Shown here: one piece after another, positions 1 through 8,256 of the stretch
How positions within the stretch are numbered: position 1 is the stretch's first letter
Layout of the letters: each line of letters opens with the position of its first letter
DNA from: Mycolicibacterium sp. CR10
Lineage (GTDB): Bacteria > Actinomycetota > Actinomycetes > Mycobacteriales > Mycobacteriaceae
Direction: 5' to 3'
Length of the DNA: 64,000 bases
Assembly: GCF_005222675.1 (NCBI RefSeq)
Contig: NZ_STGE01000068.1
Location: 186,001 to 250,000 of the forward strand
The notes under the pieces: generated by a model
Told to the model about the DNA's origin: nothing
Database searches by the model: none
Seen by the model: the letters and a program-made list of their open reading frames with translations, nothing else
Made by a program: the position numbers and the translations under genes

Positions 1-372
1 TTCACGATCCACCTGCCCGACCTCACCGGCCTGCCGCCCGACGACATGGCCGACCAGCTGCTGGAACGGTTCTTCGCGGTGTGGGAGGCCGACACCACGT
101 TCGTCGCACTCCTGCGGGCGGCGATGACCAGCGCCACCGCTGCCGAGACCATGCGCCAGGTGTTCGCGACGCAGGTGGTGCCCACGCTCGCCGCCGTGGC
201 ACCCGATCACCCGGCGTCGCGGGCGGTGCTGATGGGCTCGTTCGTCATCGGTCTGGCCACCACGCGATACGTGCTCGAGGTTCCCGCCGCGCAAGCGCTC
301 GACCGCGACGCGCTCATCCGGTGGGCGCGACCGGTGATCCGCCAGATACTCGTCGGACCCGCCCCTGCATGA
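1..372 (+). CDS. TetR-family transcriptional regulator, C-terminal part (5' end outside window)
   Basis: The reading frame is already open at base 1 and 123 codons remain, so the N-terminal DNA-binding helix-turn-helix is not visible. What is left is helical and ends in a pattern typical of mycobacterial TetR ligand domains: FVALLRAAMTSATAAETMRQ, then a hydrophobic MGSFVIGLATTRYVLEV helix and a final DRDALIRWARPVIRQIL helix that usually forms the dimer interface. The ligand is unknown. A palindrome lies 6 bases after its stop, in front of the thioesterase gene, and could be a target. The family call is fair; the specificity cannot be read. Confidence 0.7.
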   Translation, partial: FTIHLPDLTGLPPDDMADQLLERFFAVWEADTTFVALLRAAMTSATAAETMRQVFATQVVPTLAAVAPDHPASRAVLMGSFVIGLATTRYVLEVPAAQALDRDALIRWARPVIRQILVGPAPA

Positions 373-378
373 CGGACG

Positions 379-390
379 AGAACATGTTCT
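379..390. promoter_or_regulatory. Perfect 12-bp palindrome AGAACATGTTCT, possible TetR-type operator
   Basis: The palindrome sits between the TetR stop and the GTG of the thioesterase, 9 bases from that start. With flanks it reads GAGAACATGTTCTA, one base short of the KstR consensus TNNAACNNGTTNNA. It may be bound by the neighbouring TetR protein or by a KstR-like repressor. Confidence 0.4.
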
Positions 391-399
391 AGTCAAGGT

Positions 400-1035
400 G
401 TGCTGGAGTACACCCATGTCGAGAACCTCGACGGCGCCGACATCGAGCGGCTGAGGGCCCGTTACGAACCCCTGACGCAATCCGTCCGCGAACTGATCGA
501 CGCCACAATTCGCACCGAAGTCGACTCCGACACGGTGGCCGCGGCCAAGGTTCAGATCGATTCCGCCACCGCACGATTGCGCGCGGCACAGCGAGAGGGC
601 TCGTTCGGGATCCAGTTCGGCGCCGAGGGTGACCCTATGCCCTGGGGGAATGCGGTCATCGGGGTGCGGAACCCGACCTCTCCACCCGTGGTGATCCGGC
701 GGGTCACCGACGACACCGGCGAGTGGGTCACCAGCGACTTCTACCTCGGCGCCGCCTTCGAGGGTCCGCCGGGTCACGTGCACGGCGGGGTGTCGGCCAT
801 GATCCTGGATCACGTTCTGGGCGACGCGGCAAGTACCCCGGGCAAGCACCGTCTCACGGGAACGATCACGGTGCGCTACCTGCGCATGACGCCATTGGGC
901 CGGTTGCGTTCCGAGGCCAGGATCTCCCACACCGAGGGGTTCAAGACGTTTGTGGTCGGCCATCTCGCCGACGACGACGGCGTGACCGTCGAAGCCCAGG
1001 GCGTGTTCATCGAGCCGCGGTGGGCCCGGGGCTGA
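400..1035 (+). CDS. PaaI-family hotdog thioesterase
   Basis: A 211-residue protein with a single hotdog fold in its second half. The signature HVHGGVSAMILDHVLG (near residue 125-140) carries the HGG-x-A-x3-D arrangement of PaaI/4HBT acyl-CoA thioesterases, followed by beta strands TGTITVRYLRMTPLG and FKTFVVGHLADDDGVTVEAQG. The first 90 residues are a helical lead-in seen in mycobacterial members. It probably hydrolyses an acyl- or aryl-acyl-CoA in the cytoplasm. The start is GTG. Its last 29 bases overlap the 3' end of the opposing FUSC gene. Substrate unknown. Confidence 0.8.
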   Translation: MLEYTHVENLDGADIERLRARYEPLTQSVRELIDATIRTEVDSDTVAAAKVQIDSATARLRAAQREGSFGIQFGAEGDPMPWGNAVIGVRNPTSPPVVIRRVTDDTGEWVTSDFYLGAAFEGPPGHVHGGVSAMILDHVLGDAASTPGKHRLTGTITVRYLRMTPLGRLRSEARISHTEGFKTFVVGHLADDDGVTVEAQGVFIEPRWARG

Positions 1036-3016
1036 CGACGATCGCCGACAGGTGACGGGTGATCGCGCCCACCTCGGCCACCAGGACCCGCGCCGGCCCA
1101 TGCCCGGACCCGGATGCGGACACCACGTCACGCAGTCTCCGATCGGCCGCCGCCAAGTCCGCCGTGTCGACCGTCCACGGCGACGCCGGGGTGGGCGGGT
1201 CGCCGTACAACGCCTCCACGTACTCGTCGACGGCATGCACGAATTCGCGACTCCACGCGGTGGAGGGGGTGGCGGGCAGGGTGGCCTCCAGCGTGGTGCA
1301 GGACGCCGTGACCGCGTTCAGAGCGGTGCGATAGGACCGCAGCCAGTGCCGTAGCTCGCCCGCATGCGTACGGGTGGCACCGGCGGCGGCCTCGAACGCG
1401 GCACGCGCCCGAAACGCCCGCTGCCACGCCGCCGACAACGCGTCGGCCGGATTGTCGAGCTCGTGCACATAGGCCTTGATCACCGTTGCCGCGTAGTCGA
1501 TCTCCGTCTTCAGCAACTCGCCGGCGCGCTGGGCCAGTCGCGTCAGGGCATCGTCGGGCATCATCACGTGGGCGATCACCGCCAGGCCGCCGCCGATCAG
1601 CGTCGCGAGCACCCGCTCACCGAGGGTCGCGGAGTCGACCACCCCGTCGATGTCGATCAAAAAGGCGACGGCAGCGGCCACCGCGGCCGACAGGGCAAGG
1701 TAGCCGAATCCGGAGACGGCGTAGGCGATGCCGAGAAACACCACCGCCAGCGCAGCCGAGATGATCGCGCCGGGGTGCAGCACGAGCAGCACAGTCGATG
1801 CGACGACGACGCCCAACGCTATGCCCGCGACGCGGCCCGCGCAGCGGGTGTAGGTGTGCGCGGTTTCGGGACGAAGCACCATCAGCACCGTCAGCGGAAT
1901 CCAGTAGCCGTGTTCGACACCGGCGTATCGGTCGACAGCGCAGCCCGCGCCCACCGCGGCGGCGACGCGCACGGCGTGCCGGAACACCGGTGAGTGCCAG
2001 GTGAGCTGGCGACGCATCAGGTCGACGGCCGACCGCACCGACGTTCTCAACTCGGGCCGGCGCAGCCGGATGACATCAGGGGAGGAGGGCGCGAAATCGC
2101 CGAGGCGGATAGCCACCGCCTCGTGCAGTTGTGTCGAGAGTCGCTGCACCACAACAGATTCAGATCCGCCCAGCGCACCCGACGCGCTGTCAAGTCTGCG
2201 AATCGCGGCGTCGGCGTCTCGGTGGGCCGACCTGCGGGTCTCAGCGACCGCGGCCAGTGTGTCGGCCGCCGCCGCCAGCACGCCGGCGAGCACCGGCTTG
2301 CCCGCCATCGCTGACAGCGACACCGCGATCCGCTCCGGCAAGCCGTACCAGTCGCGGTACTCCGCCGGCCGTCGCCTGGTCTGTCCGTCGGCCGGTGTGA
2401 ACGCTGCGCGCAAGGCAATCAACGGCCCGGCCGCGACCGTCGGCGCGCCCCGGCCGCCACTTCCGTCGGCGAGGCTTCGCGCATCAGCGGCCAGTGAACG
2501 GTAGGCCGCGGTGAGGGCCTCGCGCTGCACGCGCCAGCGGCGCTGCGGCCAGACGGCGATGATCAGCGCCTGCACCAGACCGGCCGCGGTCGCCAGTGCG
2601 GCCGAACCGACCGCTGAGGACAACGTCGCCGCTGCCGGCGGCGCAATGATCAGCAGTGCGCCCGACGCGCAGGCGATCGACCCGGCATTCGCTCCCAGCG
2701 CCCACGGCATGGCCGCCAAGAAGCACCAGATCGTCACCACGGCGACGAACACCGCGGAGTGTGCAGATATCAACGCGCCCAACAGAACTGCCGAGCCCAT
2801 CAGCATCGACACCGCAACCACCAGAGGGATCCTGCCCCGCGGGCTGTCCTGCAGCGCGGTGGCACCCGCGATCGCGCCCGCTACCGCCGCGGCGGTAGCC
2901 GAGCCCGACGGGCCCCAGTGCAGCGCCACCGCGGCGACGACGATGACGCCCAGCAGGCTGCGCAGTACCGCAACGATGGCCGGCATCAGCGACTGCAGCG
3001 TCAGGCCCTTGATCAC
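1007..3016 (-). CDS. FUSC-family membrane transporter (aromatic acid exporter type)
   Basis: A 669-residue membrane protein with two blocks of transmembrane helices (about residues 10-170 and 350-480), each followed by a soluble helical region, the layout of fusaric-acid-resistance/YccS-type exporters. The second block contains the family-like stretch DRYAGVEHGYWIPLTVLMVL. A role in export of aromatic or lipophilic acids at the inner membrane follows from the family, not from sequence detail. It starts at GTG 3016 and is divergent from the EthD-like gene with only 32 bases between the two starts, so their promoters must interleave. Its 3' end runs 29 bases into the thioesterase gene. Confidence 0.75.
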   Translation of the reverse strand: MIKGLTLQSLMPAIVAVLRSLLGVIVVAAVALHWGPSGSATAAAVAGAIAGATALQDSPRGRIPLVVAVSMLMGSAVLLGALISAHSAVFVAVVTIWCFLAAMPWALGANAGSIACASGALLIIAPPAAATLSSAVGSAALATAAGLVQALIIAVWPQRRWRVQREALTAAYRSLAADARSLADGSGGRGAPTVAAGPLIALRAAFTPADGQTRRRPAEYRDWYGLPERIAVSLSAMAGKPVLAGVLAAAADTLAAVAETRRSAHRDADAAIRRLDSASGALGGSESVVVQRLSTQLHEAVAIRLGDFAPSSPDVIRLRRPELRTSVRSAVDLMRRQLTWHSPVFRHAVRVAAAVGAGCAVDRYAGVEHGYWIPLTVLMVLRPETAHTYTRCAGRVAGIALGVVVASTVLLVLHPGAIISAALAVVFLGIAYAVSGFGYLALSAAVAAAVAFLIDIDGVVDSATLGERVLATLIGGGLAVIAHVMMPDDALTRLAQRAGELLKTEIDYAATVIKAYVHELDNPADALSAAWQRAFRARAAFEAAAGATRTHAGELRHWLRSYRTALNAVTASCTTLEATLPATPSTAWSREFVHAVDEYVEALYGDPPTPASPWTVDTADLAAADRRLRDVVSASGSGHGPARVLVAEVGAITRHLSAIVVSPGPTAAR

Positions 3017-3036
3017 CCGTACATTCTGGACCGGGC

Positions 3037-3042
3037 TATGTT
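3037..3042 (+). promoter_or_regulatory. -10 hexamer TATGTT, leaderless promoter of the EthD-like gene
   Basis: TATGTT is followed by six bases and then the GTG start at 3049, the spacing expected when transcription begins on the start codon itself. No Shine-Dalgarno sequence is present. Confidence 0.55.
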
Positions 3043-3048
3043 CGCCGA

Positions 3049-3768
3049 GTGGAGAAAGTCATCATCATCCTTCGGGGAACTCCAGGCGACGACGCGTGGT
3101 GCACGCACCTGCGGACCGATGTCGCCCGGTCGCTGCTCGACACCGGAGTTCCCGGCCTGGCGATCAACGTCCGCGATGCGGTCGTCAGCGATTCGCTGAT
3201 GACCCTGACCACGCTGGATCCGCCGGCGATCGCGATCGTCAGCATCTGGACCCAGCAGTGCTATGGCCCGCAGATCCGCACGGCCACAACCCTGTTGGGT
3301 GAGTTGTGCGACCAGGCCGCGGCATACCTGGTGACAGAGTCGGTTCCCCTGGAACCCCCGCACACCGATCCCGGCGAGCGCACCCCCGGCTTCGCCAACG
3401 TCGCGCTGCTACGCCGGCCGACCGACCTCGACGAAGCGACGTGGCTGACTCGCTGGCACGACGACCATACGCAGGTCGCGATCGACACGCAGTCGACGTT
3501 CGGCTACACGCAGAACGCGGTGGTCCGGGCACTGACCGAGGGGGCGCCGCCGATCTCGGCGATCGTCGAGGAGTTGTTCCCGATCGAGGCGACGTCCGAC
3601 CTGCACGCGTTCTTCGGTGCCGCCGACGACGCAGACCTCAACGATCGGATGACCCGGATGGTGGCCAGCACATCGGCGTTCGGCGCCAATCGCGATGTCG
3701 ACACCGTCCCGACGAGCCGCTACGTGCCTCGCACCGCGTTCACGTCGGCGGATACGCTGCAGCCGTGA
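3049..3768 (+). CDS. EthD-like dimeric barrel protein, function unknown
   Basis: A 239-residue protein. The C-terminal half has WLTRWHDDHTQVAIDTQ followed by FGYTQNAVVRAL, which resembles the EthD domain pattern of a W-x2-H core and a Y-x-QN strand. Two similar halves suggest a duplicated ferredoxin-like barrel. The gene ends in a GTGA overlap with the enoyl-CoA hydratase gene, so translation is coupled and the two probably work on the same acyl-CoA or lipid route. EthD-domain proteins often sit beside lipid and aromatic degradation genes. No catalytic residue can be named. Confidence 0.55.
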   Translation: MEKVIIILRGTPGDDAWCTHLRTDVARSLLDTGVPGLAINVRDAVVSDSLMTLTTLDPPAIAIVSIWTQQCYGPQIRTATTLLGELCDQAAAYLVTESVPLEPPHTDPGERTPGFANVALLRRPTDLDEATWLTRWHDDHTQVAIDTQSTFGYTQNAVVRALTEGAPPISAIVEELFPIEATSDLHAFFGAADDADLNDRMTRMVASTSAFGANRDVDTVPTSRYVPRTAFTSADTLQP

Positions 3769-4520
3769 CTCTGCAGATCAGCGACGACAACCGGGTCCGC
3801 ACCCTGATCCTGGACAGGCCAGAAGCCCTCAACGCCTTCAACGAAGAGCTCTATCACGCGACGGCGTCGGCGCTTCGCGACGCGGCCGACGACCCTGACG
3901 TCGCGGTGGTGCTGCTCACCGGTGCCGGGCGTGCCTTCAGCGCGGGGAACGATCTCAAGGAGATGCAGGCGCGCATCGCCGATTCCTCGATCAACACGGG
4001 AAGCCACTTCTCGGCGATGATCGCCGCGCTCACCGATCTTCCGAAACCGCTGATCTGCGCCGTCAACGGTGTCGGCCTGGGTATCGGCACCACTATCCTC
4101 GGCTACGCCGATCTGGTGTTCATGTCGACCACCGCACGCCTGAAGTGCCCGTTCACCAGCCTGGGGGTGGCGCCCGAAGCGGCCTCGTCGTACCTGCTGC
4201 CGCAGCTGATCGGCAGGCAGAACGCGGCGTGGCTGCTGCTGTCCTCGGAGTGGGTCGACGCCGCCGAGGCCCACCGCATGGGTATCGCGTGGAAGGTGTG
4301 CGAGCCCGACGACCTGATGCCGGAGGCCCGCAGGCACGCCGAAATCCTTGCGTCGCGGTCGATTCCGAGCCTGATCGCCGTGAAACAAACCATCGTCGCG
4401 CCGTACCGGCCGGGGATCGGCGCAGCCACCGAACGCGAGAACGCACATTTCCAGGAACTCCTCGGGGGAGTCGCCAACGCTGCCGCCCTTGCGGAGTTCA
4501 CCGGGCAGGGCAAAGCCTGA
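3765..4520 (+). CDS. Enoyl-CoA hydratase/isomerase (crotonase family)
   Basis: A 251-residue crotonase. It has the CoA-binding strand RTLILDRPEALNAFN, the oxyanion-hole motif GRAFSAGNDLKEM, and a second oxyanion stretch CAVNGVGLGIGTTILGYADLVF. The position of the first catalytic Glu of true hydratases is occupied within PFTSLGVAPEAASSYLLPQ, a PE-type pattern found in isomerase-like members, so it could be a hydratase or a delta-isomerase. The open frame extends far upstream, but GTG 3765 gives the usual N-terminus and overlaps the EthD-like stop by four bases. The likely role is fatty-acid or sterol side-chain beta-oxidation. Confidence 0.85.
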   Translation: MTLQISDDNRVRTLILDRPEALNAFNEELYHATASALRDAADDPDVAVVLLTGAGRAFSAGNDLKEMQARIADSSINTGSHFSAMIAALTDLPKPLICAVNGVGLGIGTTILGYADLVFMSTTARLKCPFTSLGVAPEAASSYLLPQLIGRQNAAWLLLSSEWVDAAEAHRMGIAWKVCEPDDLMPEARRHAEILASRSIPSLIAVKQTIVAPYRPGIGAATERENAHFQELLGGVANAAALAEFTGQGKA

Positions 4521-4523
4521 AGG

Positions 4524-4721
4524 CTAGCGACTGATGCTTTCGGGCGCGGAGTCGATCGCGGCGAAATGCGCCTCGATCATCGCCCGCAGAGTCCGACGGC
4601 ACCTGCCGCAGTCGCCGCCGGCACCGCACGCTGCGGCGATCTCCCTCGATGTCCGTGCACCCTTGGCCACCACCTCGTTGACGACGTGACTGGTGGTTCC
4701 GGTGCACAGGCAGACAAACAT
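4524..4721 (-). CDS. bfd: Bacterioferritin-associated ferredoxin
   Basis: A 65-residue protein with a [2Fe-2S] site formed by C4-x-C6 near the start and C38-x2-C41 (DCGRC), the spacing of Bfd proteins. Bfd docks on bacterioferritin and reduces its core so iron can leave. A longer frame exists, but ATG 4721 gives exactly the Bfd N-terminus MFVCLC and shares one base with the upstream stop (TGATG). It is the second gene of an operon that diverges from bfrA; both iron boxes lie in front of that operon, suggesting induction when iron is short. Confidence 0.9.
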   Translation of the reverse strand: MFVCLCTGTTSHVVNEVVAKGARTSREIAAACGAGGDCGRCRRTLRAMIEAHFAAIDSAPESISR

Positions 4722-5362
4722 CAGGCGCCCTGCCCCTGCTCGCCGACACTCATCAGATGACCGAACCTGCCGACAAAGCGCGTCGGGTAGGCCCCGAAAC
4801 CGGCGTTGGACATCCACTCCGCCGCCGCATCAGGGTGTTCGATCCACTGCCGCGCATTGGCCTCGCTGTCGATCTCCTGCAGGATCAGCACTTCGTGGCC
4901 GTCGTCGAAGGCCCGGTAGACCCAGATCTTGCGGACGCCGCCTTCCTTGAACCGCTCGAGTCCGTCGTGCACCTTGACCATCAGCGCGGGCACGTCGTCG
5001 ACGGAGGACATCACGCCGACCACGACTCGTCCGATGTGTTCTTCCGGCGTGGGAGGGTCCAGATCGATCTTCTCGACGACTTCTCCTCCGAAGATCGGCG
5101 GAATGTCGTCGGCGCCTGAGATGTCGAACCATTCGAAAATCGCCGGCGACTTGAGCACCTCCCTGATCGACCGCGCATGGCGAATACCGATCGTCACCAA
5201 GACCCGCCGAGGTTCCCAAATCGATTCGTAGAGAACCACATGATGAGCGCCCATGGACGCCAATCCGTCGTGATGTTTCTGCAGCCACTCCCACATCCGC
5301 TCGACATTGTCGACGCGGAAATCACAGGCGAGAATAAATGAGTGCAGATCGTACTCACCCAT
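4721..5362 (-). CDS. Tandem alpha/beta-barrel protein of unknown function, operonic with bfd
   Basis: A 213-residue soluble protein that reads as two similar lobes. Residues about 35-85 hold HHVVLYESIWEPRRVLVTIG then ...EVLKSPAIFEWFD, and residues about 140-195 hold KIWVYRAFDDGHEVLILQEI then ...QWIEHPDAAAEWM. Both follow a strand-strand-helix-helix order like dimeric alpha/beta barrel (ABM/Dabb) domains, so the protein may be a fused dimer. I do not recognise a characterised homologue. It is first in the operon with bfd (one-base overlap) and an iron-box-like site overlaps its ribosome-binding site AAGGA and start codon. A role in iron release or haem handling is inference from context only. 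Confidence 0.65.
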   Translation of the reverse strand: MGEYDLHSFILACDFRVDNVERMWEWLQKHHDGLASMGAHHVVLYESIWEPRRVLVTIGIRHARSIREVLKSPAIFEWFDISGADDIPPIFGGEVVEKIDLDPPTPEEHIGRVVVGVMSSVDDVPALMVKVHDGLERFKEGGVRKIWVYRAFDDGHEVLILQEIDSEANARQWIEHPDAAAEWMSNAGFGAYPTRFVGRFGHLMSVGEQGQGA

Positions 5363-5379
5363 TGGTTATCCTTACCTGC
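5361..5379. promoter_or_regulatory. IdeR-type iron box, copy 1
   Basis: Against the IdeR consensus TWAGGTWAGSCTWACCTWA this 19-mer matches 14 positions, and its core GGTTATCCTTACC matches 12 of 13. It covers the start codon and Shine-Dalgarno region of the bfd-operon gene, so bound IdeR would block that gene. Confidence 0.65.
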
Positions 5380-5396
5380 TCGTGAGGACTCGAAAG

Positions 5397-5415
5397 TTAG
5401 CGGAGTCTAACCTTA
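5397..5415. promoter_or_regulatory. IdeR-type iron box, copy 2
   Basis: TTAGCGGAGTCTAACCTTA matches the IdeR consensus at 14 of 19 positions. Its centre is 36 bp from copy 1. The pair lies about 200 bp upstream of bfrA and just upstream of the divergent bfd operon. In M. tuberculosis bfrA is known to be activated by IdeR through tandem boxes. Confidence 0.6.
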
Positions 5416-5610
5416 CTAAGCCTAGCCAGTCCAGGCTCCTGGGCTGATCTGCGCTCCCTGCGCGAGCACACCCCGACACAGCCGTGAAAACATCCTCCGC
5501 ACACCGCAGATGATGCGCGGACACCGCCACTTTTGCACTAGATTGGAAGAGCCCGCACAGCCCGTGTAGATAGCGCACGCGATAAGCGCTCAAGGTGTTT
5601 AGGAGCAGTC

Positions 5611-6090
5611 ATGCAAGGCGATCCCGAGGTTCTGAAATTGCTCAACGAGCAGTTGACGAGCGAGCTGACGGCGATCAATCAGTATTTCCTGCATTCCAAG
5701 ATGCAGGAAAATTGGGGCTTCACAGAATTGGCGGAGCACACCCGCAAAGAATCATTCGAAGAAATGGTGCACGCCGAGGAAATCACCGATCGCATCCTCA
5801 TTCTCGACGGCCTGCCCAACTATCAGCGGCTGTTCTCGCTGCGCGTCGGCCAGACCTTGCGCGAACAGTTCGAGGCCGATCTCGCGATCGAGTACGAGGT
5901 CGTCGGGCGGCTGCGGCCGGGAATCGTCATGTGCCGCGAGAAGGGTGACGCCACATCGGCGAACCTCTTCGAGAAGATCCTGGCCGACGAGGAGTTGCAC
6001 ATCGACTACCTCGAGACCCAGCTGGAGCTGATGAACAAGCTCGGCGAGGAGCTCTACTCGGCCCAGTGCGTGGCCCGACCGCCCAAGTAA
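5611..6090 (+). CDS. bfrA: Bacterioferritin
   Basis: A 159-residue ferritin-fold subunit that assembles into a 24-mer storing iron as a ferric mineral. The diiron ferroxidase ligands are all present at the classical numbers: E18, E51, H54, E94, E127 and H130. M52 is the axial ligand of the inter-subunit haem, which marks it as a bacterioferritin and not a plain ferritin. AGGAG lies 5 bases before ATG 5611. A strong hairpin follows 15 bases after the stop. The intergenic region shared with the bfd operon carries two iron boxes, consistent with opposite iron control of storage and release. Confidence 0.95.
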   Translation: MQGDPEVLKLLNEQLTSELTAINQYFLHSKMQENWGFTELAEHTRKESFEEMVHAEEITDRILILDGLPNYQRLFSLRVGQTLREQFEADLAIEYEVVGRLRPGIVMCREKGDATSANLFEKILADEELHIDYLETQLELMNKLGEELYSAQCVARPPK

Positions 6091-6105
6091 CCGGTTCGGA
6101 CCACG

Positions 6106-6131
6106 CCCCGGCGGGGAATATCCCGCTGGGG
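6106..6131 (+). terminator. Hairpin after bfrA
   Basis: CCCCGGCGGG and CCCGCTGGGG pair over 10 bases with one G-T wobble around the loop GAATAT. It starts 15 bases past the bfrA stop. A short T-containing stretch (AACTTTCCT) follows after a few bases. Confidence 0.65.
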
Positions 6132-6197
6132 CCGTAACTTTCCTAGATGACCTAACGATGTAGTGGGGAGTTCCCCGGTCACCCAGGAGAGGTAGGT

Positions 6198-8237
6198 ATG
6201 ACGCCCGCGACCGACACAGCCACCGAGCCTGCTCCGGTCGGTTCTCAGCGCCGCAACATCATCTTCGTCGCGGTGATGCTGGGCATGCTGCTGGCCGCGC
6301 TGGATCAGACGATCGTCGCGACGGCACTGCCCACCGTCGTCGCCGACCTCGGCGGTGCCGGTCACCAGTCGTGGGTCGTCACCAGCTACCTGCTGGCATC
6401 CACGATCGTGACCGCGATCGTCGGAAAGCTCGGTGACCTGTTCGGGCGCAAAGCCGTGTTCGCCACGGCGATCGTGTTCTTCCTCGTCGGTTCCGTCCTG
6501 TGCGGCCTCGCGTCCTCGATGACGATGCTCGTCGCGTCCCGTGCGCTGCAGGGCATCGGTGGCGGCGCCATCATGGTCACGGCCACCGCGCTGATCGGCG
6601 AGGTGATCCCGCTCCGCGACCGTGGCCGCTACCAGGGCGCCCTCGGCGCGGTCTTCGGCGTCACCACCGTCGTCGGTCCGCTGCTGGGCGGCTATTTCAC
6701 CGACCACCTGAGCTGGCGCTGGGCGTTCTGGATTAACGTCCCGATCGCCCTCGTCGTGTTCTTCGTCGCCATCGCGGCGATCCCGGCGCTCGGCAGGCGC
6801 GCCCGGCCGGTCATCGACTACGCCGGCATCGCCCTCATCGGGCTGGGCGCATCCGGGCTGACGCTCGCCACCAGTTGGGGCGGCAGCACCTACGCGTGGT
6901 CGTCGCCGGTGATCGTCGGCCTGTTCGTCGGTTCGGCGGCGGCCCTGGCGCTCTTCGTGCGGGTGGAGTTGCGCGCGACCGAGCCGATCCTGCCGATACG
7001 ACTGTTCGCCAGCCCGGTCTTCACGGTGTGCTGCGTGCTCGGCTTCATCGTCGGCTTCGCGATGTTGGGGGCGCTGACCTTCCTGCCGACGTTCATGCAG
7101 TTCGTCGACGGCGTCTCGGCCACCGAGTCGGGGCTTCGGACCCTGCCGATGGTGGGCGGACTGCTGCTCACCTCGATGGGCAGCGGTGTCCTGGTCAGCC
7201 GCACCGGCAGATACAAGATCTTCCCGGTCGCGGGGACCGCGGTGATGGCGGTGGGCTTCGTGCTGCTGTCCACGATGGACGCCACCACGCCGCTGCTGCA
7301 GCAGAGCGCCTACCTGTTCATCCTCGGCTCCGGGATCGGACTGTGTATGCAGGTGCTGATCCTCATCGTGCAGAGCACGGCGAACTTCTCCGACCTCGGG
7401 GTCGCGACGTCCGGCGTCACCTTCTTCCGCACGATCGGGAGTTCCTTCGGAGCCGCCATCTTCGGGTCTCTGTTCGTCAACTTCCTCGAAAGCCGCATCG
7501 GCGGTGCGCTTGCCACGGGCGGGGCGCCGCCGGAAGCCGCCGAGTCGCCGCAGGTACTGCACCAGCTTCCGACCGAGGTTGCAGCACCGATAGTCGAGGC
7601 CTACGCCGACTCCCTGGGCATGGTGTTCCTCTGCGCGGCGCCGGTGGCCCTGATCGGTTTCGTCGTGGCGCTGATGCTCAAGGAGGTGCCGCTGCAGGAG
7701 ATGGACCCCATGGCCGCCGTCGACATGGGCGAGGGCTTCGGCATGCCGCTGACCGAGTCGCCCGAGAAGATCCTCGAGAACGCAGTCGGCAGGCTGATCC
7801 GCCAGTCCCCGGAGATCCGGCTGCGCAGCATCGCCGGCCTTCACGGCTGCGAGTCCGATGTGGCGTTGTTGTGGGCGTTGATCCAGATCTACCGTCAGAG
7901 CCAGGTTTTCGGGTCAGCGCGGTTGACCGAGATTGCCGAGCGGCTGCACGTGCCCCCGGAGGTACTCGAACCCACCTTCGGCCGCCTGGTCGACTGCGGC
8001 CACGCGTTACGCACCGGCGACCAACTGTGGTTGACGCAGTCCGGCGCCCAGCAGGTCGACGCGGCCACCGCGGCGCTGGCGGGGCGGATCGTGGAGAAGC
8101 TGGCCGCCTCCCCGGCGTTCGACGGCCGCCCTGACCGCGGCGACGTCGAGGTCGCTCTCGAGCGGATCGCGCAGCGCCTGCTGGTGCAACGTGACTGGGA
8201 CGACGACCGTACCGAACTCGCCACGACCGCAAAGTGA
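6198..8237 (+). CDS. DHA2-type (EmrB/QacA) MFS efflux protein with a C-terminal winged-helix-like extension
   Basis: A 679-residue protein. Residues 1-500 form a 14-helix drug/proton antiporter: LDQTIVATALPTVVADLGG in helix 1, motif A GKLGDLFGRK, and the antiporter motif C around GAVFGVTTVVGPLLGGYF. Residues about 540-679 are soluble and read like a winged helix (RLTEIAERLHVPPEVLEPTF then LVDCGHALRTGDQLWLTQSG, resembling a MarR-type recognition region and wing). The best fit by order of neighbours is the Rv1877 orthologue, which is similarly long. A Shine-Dalgarno AGGAGAGG precedes ATG 6198. The substrate is unknown; the tail could gate transport or touch DNA or a partner. Confidence 0.88.
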   Translation: MTPATDTATEPAPVGSQRRNIIFVAVMLGMLLAALDQTIVATALPTVVADLGGAGHQSWVVTSYLLASTIVTAIVGKLGDLFGRKAVFATAIVFFLVGSVLCGLASSMTMLVASRALQGIGGGAIMVTATALIGEVIPLRDRGRYQGALGAVFGVTTVVGPLLGGYFTDHLSWRWAFWINVPIALVVFFVAIAAIPALGRRARPVIDYAGIALIGLGASGLTLATSWGGSTYAWSSPVIVGLFVGSAAALALFVRVELRATEPILPIRLFASPVFTVCCVLGFIVGFAMLGALTFLPTFMQFVDGVSATESGLRTLPMVGGLLLTSMGSGVLVSRTGRYKIFPVAGTAVMAVGFVLLSTMDATTPLLQQSAYLFILGSGIGLCMQVLILIVQSTANFSDLGVATSGVTFFRTIGSSFGAAIFGSLFVNFLESRIGGALATGGAPPEAAESPQVLHQLPTEVAAPIVEAYADSLGMVFLCAAPVALIGFVVALMLKEVPLQEMDPMAAVDMGEGFGMPLTESPEKILENAVGRLIRQSPEIRLRSIAGLHGCESDVALLWALIQIYRQSQVFGSARLTEIAERLHVPPEVLEPTFGRLVDCGHALRTGDQLWLTQSGAQQVDAATAALAGRIVEKLAASPAFDGRPDRGDVEVALERIAQRLLVQRDWDDDRTELATTAK

Positions 8238-8244
8238 AACACGT

Positions 8245-8250
8245 TACAAT
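8245..8250 (+). promoter_or_regulatory. -10 hexamer TACAAT, leaderless promoter
   Basis: TACAAT is followed by TTCTCC and then ATG 8257, placing the expected transcription start on the A of the start codon. It lies 7 bases after the MFS stop, so this gene has its own promoter. Confidence 0.6.
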
Positions 8251-8256
8251 TTCTCC

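Noticed and set aside
6054..7844. A 596-codon open frame on the minus strand opposite the MFS gene
   Set aside because: It is Arg/His/Asp-rich with no motif, and the plus-strand MFS protein is certain. Long antisense open frames are common in GC-rich DNA.
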